Below are positions 8,377 to 16,652 of a stretch of 64,000 nt of DNA, piece after piece (within the stretch, counting starts at the first letter, position 1; each line of letters begins with the position of its first letter). The stretch is from contig DASPZU010000118.1 of assembly GCA_035636095.1 (NCBI GenBank), positions 9,318-73,317 on the forward strand, read 5' to 3'. A model generated the notes under the pieces. It saw nothing but the letters and a program-made list of their open reading frames with translations, made no database searches and was not told where the DNA came from. A program made the translations under genes and the position numbers. The DNA is from Gp7-AA10 sp035636095. Lineage in GTDB: Bacteria; Acidobacteriota; Thermoanaerobaculia; Gp7-AA8.

Positions 8377-9444
8377 GTGAAGCGGAAGATCAAGTCGTAT
8401 CCGCCGCTCTCCTCGTTCGCCACCACCGGCGGTTGAGCCTGCAAGCTGGGTCAGGATGACCTTCACTCCGTGCTGGCGAAACTCCCTTCCACGGAAGGGC
8501 TGGGGGATCTTCTGGTCGGTTACGGCACCAACGACGACGCCGCAGTGCTGCGCATCAACGGCGATCAGGCCATCGCGCAGACTGTCGATTTCTTCACGCC
8601 CATCGTCGACGACCCCTACCTTTTCGGTGCCATAGCGGCTGCCAATTCCGTCTCCGACATCTACGCCATGGGTGCGACACCGATTTTGGGTCTGGCAATC
8701 GCAGCGTTTCCGACCGACGTACTGCCGCTCGAAGTTCTCGAGCAAATTCTCCGCGGCGGCGCCGACAAAGCGCGCGAAGCGGGATTTCCCGTCGCGGGCG
8801 GGCACACCATCATCGACGACATCCCGAAGTATGGACTGGCAGTCACCGGCGTGGTGTCTGCCGACAAGATCGTCCGCAACTCGACCGCCAGAGCGGGCGA
8901 CACTCTCATTCTCACCAAGCCGATCGGCAACGGCATCCTGGTATGCGCCTATCGCGGGTTGAGCAAGCGGACGTTTCGCCGAAGCGAGCCGCCCGATATG
9001 TCGGAAGCGATCCGCTGGATGACGATGCTGAATCGCGACGCGGCTCGGGTGATGAGCGATGTCGGAGTCAACGCAGCGACTGACATCACCGGCTATGGTC
9101 TGGTCGGACATCTGCTCGAGATGTGTACCGGTTCGAGAGTTGGAGCGGAGATTCACGTTGGGTCTGTGCCGTTGCTCGAAGGAACGCGCGACTACCTCGC
9201 GCGCGGTTTCCGCCCGGAAGGGACGATCCGCAACGCGGAATCATTCAAGTCGCACGTCGGCGTGCAGGTCGACGATTTCGAGTACACATTGATGTGTGAT
9301 GCGCAGACAAGCGGAGGCTTGTTGATATCGGTTCCCGCCCAGAAGCTTGCCGCGATCGAGAAGCGCTTTCGCGAAGGCGGCCTGTTCTATGCAAAGATCG
9401 GGAAAGTGACGGACCATCCCGGAACCGTGACTTTGCTTCGCTAG
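8377..9444 (+). CDS. selD: Selenide, water dikinase (SelD), itself a selenoprotein with Sec at codon 20
   Basis: SelD makes selenophosphate from selenide and ATP for selenocysteine and selenouridine synthesis. An uninterrupted frame begins only at 8470, but that product lacks the active-site N-terminus. Reading from GTG 8377 through the in-frame TGA at 8434-8436 gives 355 codons, the usual SelD size. The TGA falls in the motif TTGG-U-ACKLG, where Sec20 aligns with the catalytic Cys17 of E. coli SelD (GCGCK), Cys22 with Cys19, and Lys23 with the essential lysine. GTG 8377 is the only start after an in-frame TAA at 8365. The glycine-rich ATP-binding regions and GYGLVGHLLEM in the C-terminal half are intact. 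So the host must decode UGA as Sec; selA, selB and the Sec tRNA are not in the window. Confidence 0.92.
8434..8475 (+). promoter_or_regulatory. Candidate bacterial SECIS element in selD
   Basis: Bacterial SECIS hairpins lie directly 3' of the UGA inside the coding region. Here GGTC (8449-8452) can pair with GACC (8458-8461) around an AGGAT loop, which places the apical loop about 17-21 bases after the UGA, within the usual range. A longer lower stem is not obvious by eye. The 13 bases GGGTCAGGATGAC are also found in the intergenic repeat at 1986-2063. Confidence 0.5.
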
Positions 9445-9453
9445 GAGACTGCC

Positions 9454-9795
9454 ATGCCCGAAGACCTTCCGTACAACACCTTCCAATCCGATGACGGCAC
9501 GACGTGGATCGAGATTGCCACCGCTCCCAATTCGGACGAGGCGCAATTGATCCAGGGCTTCCTGGAGGCTGAAGACATCGATGCCCAGGTCGAACACGCC
9601 GAGGCCAGCGTTCTCCCCTCAAACATGGGGAGGCTTGGGGATGTGCGGGTGTACGTTCGCGCCGACGATGAAGATCGCGCTCTCCGGCTGCTGCGCCAGC
9701 GTCAGGAGGAGTTCGACAAGCTCGAAGACGACGAGGACACACTGGTGACGGACGAAGGTGTGGCGGAAGTCGACGAGACCGCGGAAAGTGAATGA
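9454..9795 (+). CDS. DUF2007-like small protein
   Basis: 113 residues. The central part WIEIATAPNSDEAQLIQGFL then EAEDIDAQVEHAEAS, a DVRVYVRADDEDRALRLL end and an acidic tail resemble the DUF2007 fold (a short alpha-beta domain with an early helix after a PNxxEAxLIxGxLEAEGI-like motif). DUF2007 is annotated as a putative signal-transducing domain without an experimental function. The start is ATG 9 bp after the selD stop, and its stop overlaps the next start (ATGA), so selD, this gene and the next probably form an operon. Confidence 0.75.
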   Translation: MPEDLPYNTFQSDDGTTWIEIATAPNSDEAQLIQGFLEAEDIDAQVEHAEASVLPSNMGRLGDVRVYVRADDEDRALRLLRQRQEEFDKLEDDEDTLVTDEGVAEVDETAESE

Positions 9796-10364
9796 CGACT
9801 GAGCCGGAGCCGCCGCGCGAGCGGCATGTTTCCGAACCGGGGCTGCCGGCATGGGTGCCGGCGGTCATCGGCATCGTGCTGGTGGTCATGGCCGGTCTTG
9901 CGGTCTACACCGGCCTGCGATTTCGAAATCCAACTCTGGCGAACGGCATCATCAAGAATCGGCGTCCGCCGCGGATGACCGGTGGCGGGCCGCCCGGTGA
10001 GCCCGAGCCGGGCGCGTCGCTCGTTTTCCCGGAGAATGCACCGACGGCCGGCGGACCGGCTGCTCCTGGCGCGGCCCAATTGTCTGCCCGCCGCGGGATG
10101 ATCACCAGCGTCGTGCCCGAAGACGCGATGGTTTACGTCAACGGCGTCGCCATCGGCGAGGCGCGGCAGTTCAACAATCTCGACAAGGTCTACGACTTTC
10201 CGGCGGAGGGGAGCTACACGGTGCGCATCGTGGCGCCGGGATACCAGGACGCGCAGTTCTTGGTCACGGCCAGCGAGAACGCTCAGCTCGAGATCGCGCA
10301 CATCGACGTACGTCTCAGTGCGCCGCGTGCTGCTCCTGCTGCAACTTCTTCGACTCGGCGATGA
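9792..10364 (+). CDS. Single-pass membrane protein with a C-terminal PEGA-like domain
   Basis: 190 residues. A proline/charge-rich cytoplasmic head is followed by one transmembrane helix (about residues 20-41, PAWVPAVIGIVLVVMAGLAV), a flexible proline/glycine-rich linker, and a PEGA-like beta domain (MVYVNGVAIGEARQFNN, GSYTVRIVAPGYQD). PEGA domains are small extracytoplasmic beta folds named for a PEGA motif. It is coupled to the preceding gene by ATGA. Its 3' end overlaps the 3' end of the opposite-strand EF-G-like gene by 50 bp, and the alanine/serine/arginine-rich end lies in that overlap. Confidence 0.75.
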   Translation: MTTEPEPPRERHVSEPGLPAWVPAVIGIVLVVMAGLAVYTGLRFRNPTLANGIIKNRRPPRMTGGGPPGEPEPGASLVFPENAPTAGGPAAPGAAQLSARRGMITSVVPEDAMVYVNGVAIGEARQFNNLDKVYDFPAEGSYTVRIVAPGYQDAQFLVTASENAQLEIAHIDVRLSAPRAAPAATSSTRR

Positions 10365-12411
10365 TCTTCTCCTGAAGGTTGCGCGGCACTTCCTCGTAAT
10401 GTGAGAACTCCATGTGGAAGCTGCCGCGGCCCTGCGTGATCGATCGCAGCGTCGAGCCGTAAGTCAGCATCTCGGCCAGCGGGACGCGCGCGTGCAGCGT
10501 TTGCACGTCCTCTTCGGCGTCGACGCCTTCCATTCTGCCGCGACGCGAATTCAGATCGCCCATCAGATCGCCGACGTACTCGGTCGGCGCGCTGATGTCG
10601 ACTCTCATGATCGGCTCGAGCAGCGTCGGCTTGGCCTGCTCCATTCCCTGCTGAAACGCGAGCGAGCCTGCGATCTTGAACGCCAGCTCCGACGAGTCGA
10701 CGTCGTGATACTGACCGTCGATCAGTCGCACCCGGAAATCGACGACCGGATATCCTGCCAGGAACCCCTTGCGCCGCGCATCCTGAATCCCCTTCTCGAC
10801 GGCCGGGATGTACTGACGCGGGATCGAGCCGCCGAAAATCTCGTCGACGAATTCGAAATCCGCTCCGCGCGGCAGCGGCTCCATCTTGATCTTGCAGTCG
10901 GCGAACTGACCGTGACCTCCCGACTGCTTCTTGTGGCGGCCGTGCGCATCGGCGAGCCTGGTGATGGTCTCGCGATACGGAACTTTCGGCGGATGGAGAA
11001 TGACGTCGACGCCGTATTTCTTCTTCAGCTTCGAAACGACGATCTCGACGTGCAGTTGTCCCTGCCCGCTGAGCAGGAACTCCTTGGTCTGCTCGTCGCG
11101 GTGGAAGCGGATGGTCGGGTCCTCTTCCATGATGCGCTGCAGGGCTGCCCCGATTTTGTCTTCGTCGCCCCGCGCTTTGCCTTCGATCGCGAAGGAAATC
11201 GCCGCCTCCGGATAGACAACATGCTCGATGACGATCTGATGGTCCTTGGCGGCCAGCGTCTCACCGGTGTGCACATCTTTGAGCTTCGCGACCGCGCCGA
11301 TGTCGCCCGCGCGCAGCTCCGGCACCGGAACCTGCTGCTTACCCTGAAGAAGCTGCAGTTTTCCAATGCGCTCTTCGTGATCCTTGGTGGTGTTCCAGTA
11401 GGACGTGTCGGACTTGAGTGTGCCCGAGTAAATGCGGAAGACCGACACGCGTCCCGAGAACGGATCCGAGAAGGTCTTGAACACCAACGCTGCCGGAAAT
11501 GCCTCGGCGCGTCGCTCGAAGGTGATCTTCTCGCCTTTGGCATTCTTGCCGTCGATGGTCTTCACTTCGTCGGGCGACGGCAACAAAGCGACGAAGGCAT
11601 CGAGAATCGGATGCCCCGCCATGTTGTGCGACGCCGAGTCGAGCAGGACCGGGAAGATCTGATGATGCAAGATCTCGCGTTTGAGTCCGTCGATCAACTC
11701 TTCCTGCGAGAGTCCGCCCTGGTCGAAGAAGCGCTCCATGAGCGTGTCGTCGCCTTCGGCAACCTTCTCGATGAGGGCCTCGCGGGCCTCGTCCGCTTCG
11801 CTCTTCTGATCGGCGGGGATGTCGATCGTTTCAAACTTGCCTGATCCGTCGGTCGCGTACCGGTAGCCCTTCATGGCCACCAGATCGATGACGCCCTTGA
11901 AATCCTTTTCTTCTCCCATCGGAAGCTGGATCGGAACGACGTTCTTGCCGAACTTCTTCTGCAGCGCCTCCAGCGACCGGGAAAACGAGGCCCGCTCGCG
12001 GTCCATCTTGTTGATGATCAACAGCCGCGGCAGCTCGAACTCATCGGCGAATTTCCACATTTTCTCGGTCGTCACTTCCACGCCTGTAACGCCGCTGACC
12101 ACCACCGCCGCCGCGTCGGCGACGCGCATGGCGGCCTTCGCCTCCATCAGGAAGATGCCGAAACCGGGGGTATCGAGCAGGTTGATCTTGACGTTTTTCC
12201 ACTCCACGTAGCCAATGGCGGCCGAGATCGAGTGCTTCCGCTCGATTTCGTCCTGGTCGAAGTCGGTGGTGGTCGTGCCGTCCTCGATGCGGCCCTGGCG
12301 GGTGGTTGCGCCGGCGTTGAACAGGAGCTGGGAGACCAGGGTGGTTTTGCCGGTGTCGTTATGGCCCACGACGGCAACGTTTCGGATCTCGGAACTGGAA
12401 TAGACCTTCAT
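10315..12411 (-). CDS. EF-G-like translational GTPase (FusA2-type paralogue)
   Basis: 698 residues from ATG 12411, with GAGGA upstream. G1 is GHNDTGKT at residues 16-23, then DTPG and NKMD. Domains II to V follow, with IEDGTTTTDFDQDE-type switch I and the terminal ITQGRGSFHMEFSHYEEVP block. The altered G1 and the KKQSGGHGQFADCKIKMEPL segment mark the EF-G-like branch that often coexists with canonical fusA and whose role is unsettled. No ribosomal protein genes flank it, which also argues against the main fusA. The stop lies 50 bp inside the convergent PEGA-like gene. Confidence 0.9.
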   Translation of the reverse strand: MKVYSSSEIRNVAVVGHNDTGKTTLVSQLLFNAGATTRQGRIEDGTTTTDFDQDEIERKHSISAAIGYVEWKNVKINLLDTPGFGIFLMEAKAAMRVADAAAVVVSGVTGVEVTTEKMWKFADEFELPRLLIINKMDRERASFSRSLEALQKKFGKNVVPIQLPMGEEKDFKGVIDLVAMKGYRYATDGSGKFETIDIPADQKSEADEAREALIEKVAEGDDTLMERFFDQGGLSQEELIDGLKREILHHQIFPVLLDSASHNMAGHPILDAFVALLPSPDEVKTIDGKNAKGEKITFERRAEAFPAALVFKTFSDPFSGRVSVFRIYSGTLKSDTSYWNTTKDHEERIGKLQLLQGKQQVPVPELRAGDIGAVAKLKDVHTGETLAAKDHQIVIEHVVYPEAAISFAIEGKARGDEDKIGAALQRIMEEDPTIRFHRDEQTKEFLLSGQGQLHVEIVVSKLKKKYGVDVILHPPKVPYRETITRLADAHGRHKKQSGGHGQFADCKIKMEPLPRGADFEFVDEIFGGSIPRQYIPAVEKGIQDARRKGFLAGYPVVDFRVRLIDGQYHDVDSSELAFKIAGSLAFQQGMEQAKPTLLEPIMRVDISAPTEYVGDLMGDLNSRRGRMEGVDAEEDVQTLHARVPLAEMLTYGSTLRSITQGRGSFHMEFSHYEEVPRNLQEKIIAESKKLQQEQHAAH

Positions 12412-12486
12412 ATTGGATGTCCTCGCATGGGGGGTGTCGAAATGGGACGTAGATGATAAATTAAAGTTGGGTACGAGGTGTGGCAC

Positions 12487-12527
12487 AGGCACTCCTGCCT
12501 CTGCCGCGCAGACATGGGTGTCTGCGC
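12487..12527. repeat. Paired small inverted repeats in a divergent intergenic region
   Basis: GCGCAGACA (12506-12514) is exactly complementary to TGTCTGCGC (12519-12527) around TGGG, and the flanking AGGCA-CTCC-TGCCT forms a smaller hairpin. They lie between the divergent EF-G-like and kinase genes (12412-12613). No clear promoter pair could be assigned there. This may be an operator, attenuator or another extragenic palindrome. Confidence 0.5.
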
Positions 12528-12613
12528 ACATTCCGTATTTTTTGCAGGAGTTATCATTGACGGCCTATGGGTCTCCCCTTGAAACGGGGCCGCAAAATAG
12601 CGGAGAGCGAACG

Positions 12614-14644
12614 GTGAAGCTCGCTCGTTACGAGATTGTGCGCGAGCTCGGCAAGGGCGCCATGGGGGTGGTTTACCTAGCGAAAGACCCGCTCATCGGC
12701 CGGCTGGTGGCGCTCAAGACCATCCGCATCCGGCCGGGAGATGACGACGAGACCAAAGAGTTTCAGCAGCGATTCGTGCGTGAAGCGCAGGCGGCCGGGA
12801 TTCTGAATCATCCGGCCATCGTGACGGTGCACGACATCGGTCAGGATGACGCCAGCGGCACGTCCTTCATCGCGATGGAGTTTGTCGAGGGGCAGAATCT
12901 GAAGGAGATCCTGGCGCAGGGCCGCCCGCTGAGCTTCGACGAAATCGGCGACATCATCGCCCAGGTCGCCGACGCCCTCGACTTCGCGCACGCAAAAGGC
13001 ATCGTGCATCGCGACGTGAAGCCTGCAAACATCATCCTGGTGGAAGGCAATCGCGCCAAGATCACCGACTTCGGCATCGCCAAGATCGCCTCGGGCGGAA
13101 ATCTCACCACCACCGGACAATTTCTCGGAACGCCAAACTACATGGCCCCCGAGCAGATTCGCGGCGCGCCCGTTGACGGCCGCACCGACATCTTTTCCCT
13201 CGGCATCTGTCTCTACGAATGTCTGACGCGGCGTAAACCGTTCGGCGGCGATTCGCTCACGTCGATCTCGTACAAAATCGTTCACGAGCCTTTCCCGCCC
13301 CTGCACGAAATCAATCCCCAGATTCCCGACGGTTTCGACGAGGTGGTCGCCTTTTCTCTCGCCAAAGATCCGGCCAAGAGGTATCAGCGAGGCCGTGAGT
13401 TTGCCAGCGCCCTGCGCGCGGTCGTGCGCGGCGAACGCCCGCTCAAACAGTACGAGCCGATGCTGGAAGAGCCGACCATGATCACGCGCGAGCATGACCG
13501 GATTCCGACCATCGAGATTCCGTTTCCGCAGGCGAGTCTGGCAAGCGAGAATCCGCGTCCGGCTTTGAGGGGCAATCCCCACGGCACGGTGGCAGCTGCC
13601 GCGGCCGCCGGCGCGCCCTCTGTCGTTCCTGCCGCTCCCGCGCTGCCCAAGCCGGTCTCAATGCCGCGACGTCGTCCGGCGGAGATGATGCGAAAAACGC
13701 TCGACGGCGTTCGAGCGATGCCGCTGTGGCGGACTCCAATCGCGCCGGCGATCTTCTTTTCCATCGCAGGCGTCCTGGTCCTCGGGCTCCTCATCGCGGT
13801 CGCGGTGATCCGCGCCAGACGGCCGGCGATTCCGGTCGCCGACACGGCGTGGGGAGCGAGAATCGCGCGCCAGAAACAACTGCGGCTGCAGGGCAATCAG
13901 CTCCTGCATCAGGGTCGCGTGAACGATGCCTTCGACAAGTTCGATCAGCTCGCCAAAATCGCGCCGCAGTCTCCGTACGTCGCCTCGCTGCTCTCCAAGC
14001 TCACCGAGATCATGAAGCGGGAGGAAAGCTCCAAGCAGCAGTCCGTACTGGCGAAAGCGCGATTCGACGAAGGCATGGTCTTCTTCAACAACCGCCAGTT
14101 CCCGGAAGCGGTCAAGGCCTTCGAAGACGCATTCCATCTGAATCCGAATTCTGAGGACGCCGCAAACTATCTGAAGCTGGCGCAGCAGGAAGCTGATAAT
14201 GAAGAGCGATCAAAAGCAGCGCAGCGGCTGACGCAACAGCAGGCAACGACAACGCAACCCGTCGCGACGACTACGCGCGGGCGGACGCAAACGAAACCGG
14301 TGCTGCGTCCGGTGGCCGGACCGGCACAGATGACGGTCTCCATGAACAGCTCCGTGGCCGACGGCTACATCATGGTCAAGGTCGGCGGCGAAGTGGTGGC
14401 GCACGAGAATCTGTGGATGGAGACCGGACGGTTTCTGCTGAAACGCAAAGTTCCGCGCGAGGTCAGCGCCACCAGGGAAATCACGCCCAAGACCGCCGAT
14501 GTCGAAATCTGGGTCGTCATTCCATCCCTCTCGATTCAGGAGCATCACACGATCCAGCGCCAGAACTTCGCGCCCGGTGTTGCGCACCGCCTAACGGTCA
14601 CGTTCAACGCGCAGAGCAGGACATTCAACTATCAGATGAATTGA
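12614..14644 (+). CDS. Membrane-bound Ser/Thr protein kinase with TPR-containing extracytoplasmic part
   Basis: 676 residues from GTG 12614, preceded by GGAGAG; reading from further upstream adds unlikely sequence. Hanks-type kinase domain about residues 5-275: GKGAMGVVY loop at 13-21, catalytic lysine in VALKTI, HRDVKPAN near 131, DFGIAK near 151 and PEQIRG after it. A proline/alanine-rich linker leads to one transmembrane helix at about 376-398. Then come about two TPR-like helical repeats (LRLQGNQLLHQGRVNDAFDK and ARFDEGMVFFNNRQFPEA) and a glutamine/threonine-rich spacer before a beta-rich C-terminal domain. Architecture suggests a signalling kinase that senses a periplasmic signal or assembles with partners; its substrates are unknown. 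Confidence 0.93.
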   Translation: MKLARYEIVRELGKGAMGVVYLAKDPLIGRLVALKTIRIRPGDDDETKEFQQRFVREAQAAGILNHPAIVTVHDIGQDDASGTSFIAMEFVEGQNLKEILAQGRPLSFDEIGDIIAQVADALDFAHAKGIVHRDVKPANIILVEGNRAKITDFGIAKIASGGNLTTTGQFLGTPNYMAPEQIRGAPVDGRTDIFSLGICLYECLTRRKPFGGDSLTSISYKIVHEPFPPLHEINPQIPDGFDEVVAFSLAKDPAKRYQRGREFASALRAVVRGERPLKQYEPMLEEPTMITREHDRIPTIEIPFPQASLASENPRPALRGNPHGTVAAAAAAGAPSVVPAAPALPKPVSMPRRRPAEMMRKTLDGVRAMPLWRTPIAPAIFFSIAGVLVLGLLIAVAVIRARRPAIPVADTAWGARIARQKQLRLQGNQLLHQGRVNDAFDKFDQLAKIAPQSPYVASLLSKLTEIMKREESSKQQSVLAKARFDEGMVFFNNRQFPEAVKAFEDAFHLNPNSEDAANYLKLAQQEADNEERSKAAQRLTQQQATTTQPVATTTRGRTQTKPVLRPVAGPAQMTVSMNSSVADGYIMVKVGGEVVAHENLWMETGRFLLKRKVPREVSATREITPKTADVEIWVVIPSLSIQEHHTIQRQNFAPGVAHRLTVTFNAQSRTFNYQMN

Positions 14645-14664
14645 ACGGCCAGGACCATTTCGTC

Positions 14665-15564
14665 ATGGTTCGTCGCGATGAGCTGTGGGTGCGCGGCTCC
14701 CTGGCGGAATCGCGCTCGAGCCAGGGGCAGGCCATCGCGCGCGGGCGCAGGATCGTGGCCAGCGACAAAATCGACGACGGCGCACTGCTGGACAAACTGA
14801 ATCACGATTGCGATGCGGAGATGGATCGCCTGCGCCGCGCCACCGAATCGTTGAGGGATGCTCGTGTTCGGGGCATCGTCACTGCCACCGCCGCTGACGT
14901 CGAGTCGACCATTACCATCACACTCGACGGAGTCTCCGTCGTCACGACTCCCGACGATGCCGCGGCCGATTACGACGCGCTGCGGCGCCTCCTCCGCCCC
15001 CCTACCGCTCCACCCCCCTCCCGCCCCCTGCCCATCGTGTGGCGCAACGGCTCGGCGGCGGTGCTGCTGCACGAGGCCATCGGCCACGCCGCGGAGCATG
15101 CCCATTCCGCGCTGGAGTGGCCGGGGTGGCTTCGCGCGCGCGACGTTGCGCGCGATGGGCGCGTGGCAAACCTCCTCGACGGCCAGTCGCCCGCTGCGCT
15201 GCGCCGCGAATCGTTCCGCGACCTGCCCCTCCGCCGGATGACCAATCTGCATTTCGAGCAGATGGGCGCCCCCTTCCAGCTACCATCCGAACGCATCGAA
15301 GTCTTCCTCGTCAGCGGGGGCACTTACGAGCCGCTGTCGGAATCGGTCTCGATCGATGTGGCGGTCGCGGATCGTGTCAGCGGAAAAAAGTCGGACAGAA
15401 TATCGCCATTTACTATACATGGATTACGTATACATATTTCGCGGGCACTCACCGGCGCGACCGGCGATCCGATCCGCTATCCCGGCGTGATCTGTTCGCG
15501 GGAGGGGCAGGAACTGTATGTCGCCTCCCACGCACCGGTCATGGTGACGGCGGCGCTGCGGTGA
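14665..15564 (+). CDS. Short TldD/PmbA-family metalloprotease-like protein
   Basis: 299 residues from ATG 14665. The TldD zinc motif HExxxH is present as HEAIGH at residues 136-141, followed by a TldD-like end (CSREGQELYVASHAPVMV). TldD is usually about 480 residues and works with TldE in an unfolded-peptide protease that matures peptide products; this protein lacks much of the usual N-terminal domain. Within it, 15393-15440 is a conspicuous AT-rich patch with codons rare for this genome (ATA, TTA, ACT). It overlaps the next gene by GTGA. It could be an active solo protease, a divergent subunit, or partly decayed. Confidence 0.75.
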   Translation: MVRRDELWVRGSLAESRSSQGQAIARGRRIVASDKIDDGALLDKLNHDCDAEMDRLRRATESLRDARVRGIVTATAADVESTITITLDGVSVVTTPDDAAADYDALRRLLRPPTAPPPSRPLPIVWRNGSAAVLLHEAIGHAAEHAHSALEWPGWLRARDVARDGRVANLLDGQSPAALRRESFRDLPLRRMTNLHFEQMGAPFQLPSERIEVFLVSGGTYEPLSESVSIDVAVADRVSGKKSDRISPFTIHGLRIHISRALTGATGDPIRYPGVICSREGQELYVASHAPVMVTAALR

Positions 15565-16373
15565 GCGAGCTCTATCGAAAGTGGGGAAGGTCGGTGCGGC
15601 GGGAGGGCCAGCATCTGTTGTTCGTCGACGAGGCAGGCGAAGCCACCGAATCCCACGGCATCTTTCGCACCCGGGCCCTCGGCGATGCCCTCGATCTCGC
15701 CGATCCTGACTCCAAGCGCGTCGAGGCTGCCGCCGCCGAGATCGAATCGATGGTCGAGCGTCCGCTCATGATCGAGCGGCTGTTCGTCAATGAAGGCGTG
15801 GTGGCGCATCAATTCGGCGAAGTGCGCTGGCGCGAGAACATTCGCCGGGTGCATCTCTCCATTGCCCGACCGCCCTTGCGCGCGATCTTCGATTTCGCCG
15901 AATTTCGATTCGACGCCTTGCGACGCGTGCTCCCCGCTCTGATGCGCGCCGGAAAAGAACGCAAGCCCGCCAGGAGAATTCGCGTTGCCGAGCATGTCGG
16001 CGCGGCGCTCCTGCCGCTGACGGCCATTGCCAAGCTGCAATCGACTGCCCCGCACGACGGCAAGGGCGAACCCATTCGCGAGCAGCTGGCCGAGCATGAG
16101 CCGCCCAATTGGTTTCGGCCGAGCTACCGCGTGCGTCCGCGCAAAGCGTGGTTTCATCTGCGCGTTGCACCGTTTGGCGCCATCGACGAAGACGTCCCGG
16201 AAGCGGTGGCCCTCCTGGCGCCGGTCTCGCGACGCGAGATTCGCGCTCTGTGCGTCGATGGTGGGGCCGCTTACCCCGTCACGCTGCCGCTGCGTCCGAT
16301 CATCGCTGCCTGGCCGACCGCGACGTGGTACCCGTTCGGGGCCGGTGCGTTCGGCGCGGAACTCATGCTTTAG
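15561..16373 (+). CDS. Hypothetical protein coupled to the TldD-like gene
   Basis: 270 residues from GTG 15561, whose last bases overlap the upstream stop (GTGA). No signal peptide or membrane segments. It opens with SELYRKWGRSVRREGQHLLF, is arginine-rich in the middle, and ends in small hydrophobic residues. It does not show the TldE/PmbA pattern by eye, but the tight coupling to a TldD-like gene suggests it fills the partner role or shares a substrate. It could be a strongly diverged TldE; a structure prediction would settle this. Confidence 0.7.
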   Translation: MSELYRKWGRSVRREGQHLLFVDEAGEATESHGIFRTRALGDALDLADPDSKRVEAAAAEIESMVERPLMIERLFVNEGVVAHQFGEVRWRENIRRVHLSIARPPLRAIFDFAEFRFDALRRVLPALMRAGKERKPARRIRVAEHVGAALLPLTAIAKLQSTAPHDGKGEPIREQLAEHEPPNWFRPSYRVRPRKAWFHLRVAPFGAIDEDVPEAVALLAPVSRREIRALCVDGGAAYPVTLPLRPIIAAWPTATWYPFGAGAFGAELML

Positions 16374-16385
16374 AATCGGATTGCG

Positions 16386-16652
16386 ATGCCGACCAACATC
16401 AAACAGATCGAGTTCCTGGCGCGGGCCATCGTCAATCGCCTCGAGGACCGCGGGCTGGTCGAATTCGGCGACGCCGAGATCGGTATCCAGATCGTGACCC
16501 GCTCGCTGGAGGACAACTTCCAGGCCTACGACTCGATCGAGACGGAGGCGCGCGGGCGTCTGGCCAGGACCATCGGCGATCGCGAGCCGTCCGAGATCGA
16601 GCTGGCCGACGAGATGCAGCGCGTGGCCACGGAACGGAATTTCGTCCTGTGA
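16386..16652 (+). CDS. DUF507-like small protein
   Basis: 88 residues, helical, no membrane segment. The start IKQIEFLARAIVNRLEDRGL followed by a second helix bundle with EIGIQIVTRSLEDN resembles the N-terminal half of DUF507 proteins, which are widespread and uncharacterised. Start ATG 16386, 12 bp behind the previous stop; the stop overlaps the carboxylase start (GTGA), so expression is linked to the acyl-CoA carboxylase subunit. Confidence 0.65.
   Translation: MPTNIKQIEFLARAIVNRLEDRGLVEFGDAEIGIQIVTRSLEDNFQAYDSIETEARGRLARTIGDREPSEIELADEMQRVATERNFVL

Noticed and set aside
8470..9444. selD starting at GTG 8470
   Set aside because: This product lacks the active-site Cys/Sec and the lysine; the frame upstream through the TGA restores them and the normal length.
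10414..11844. Long plus-strand open frame opposite the EF-G-like gene
   Set aside because: Exact antisense of conserved GTPase codons; no start signal or domain.
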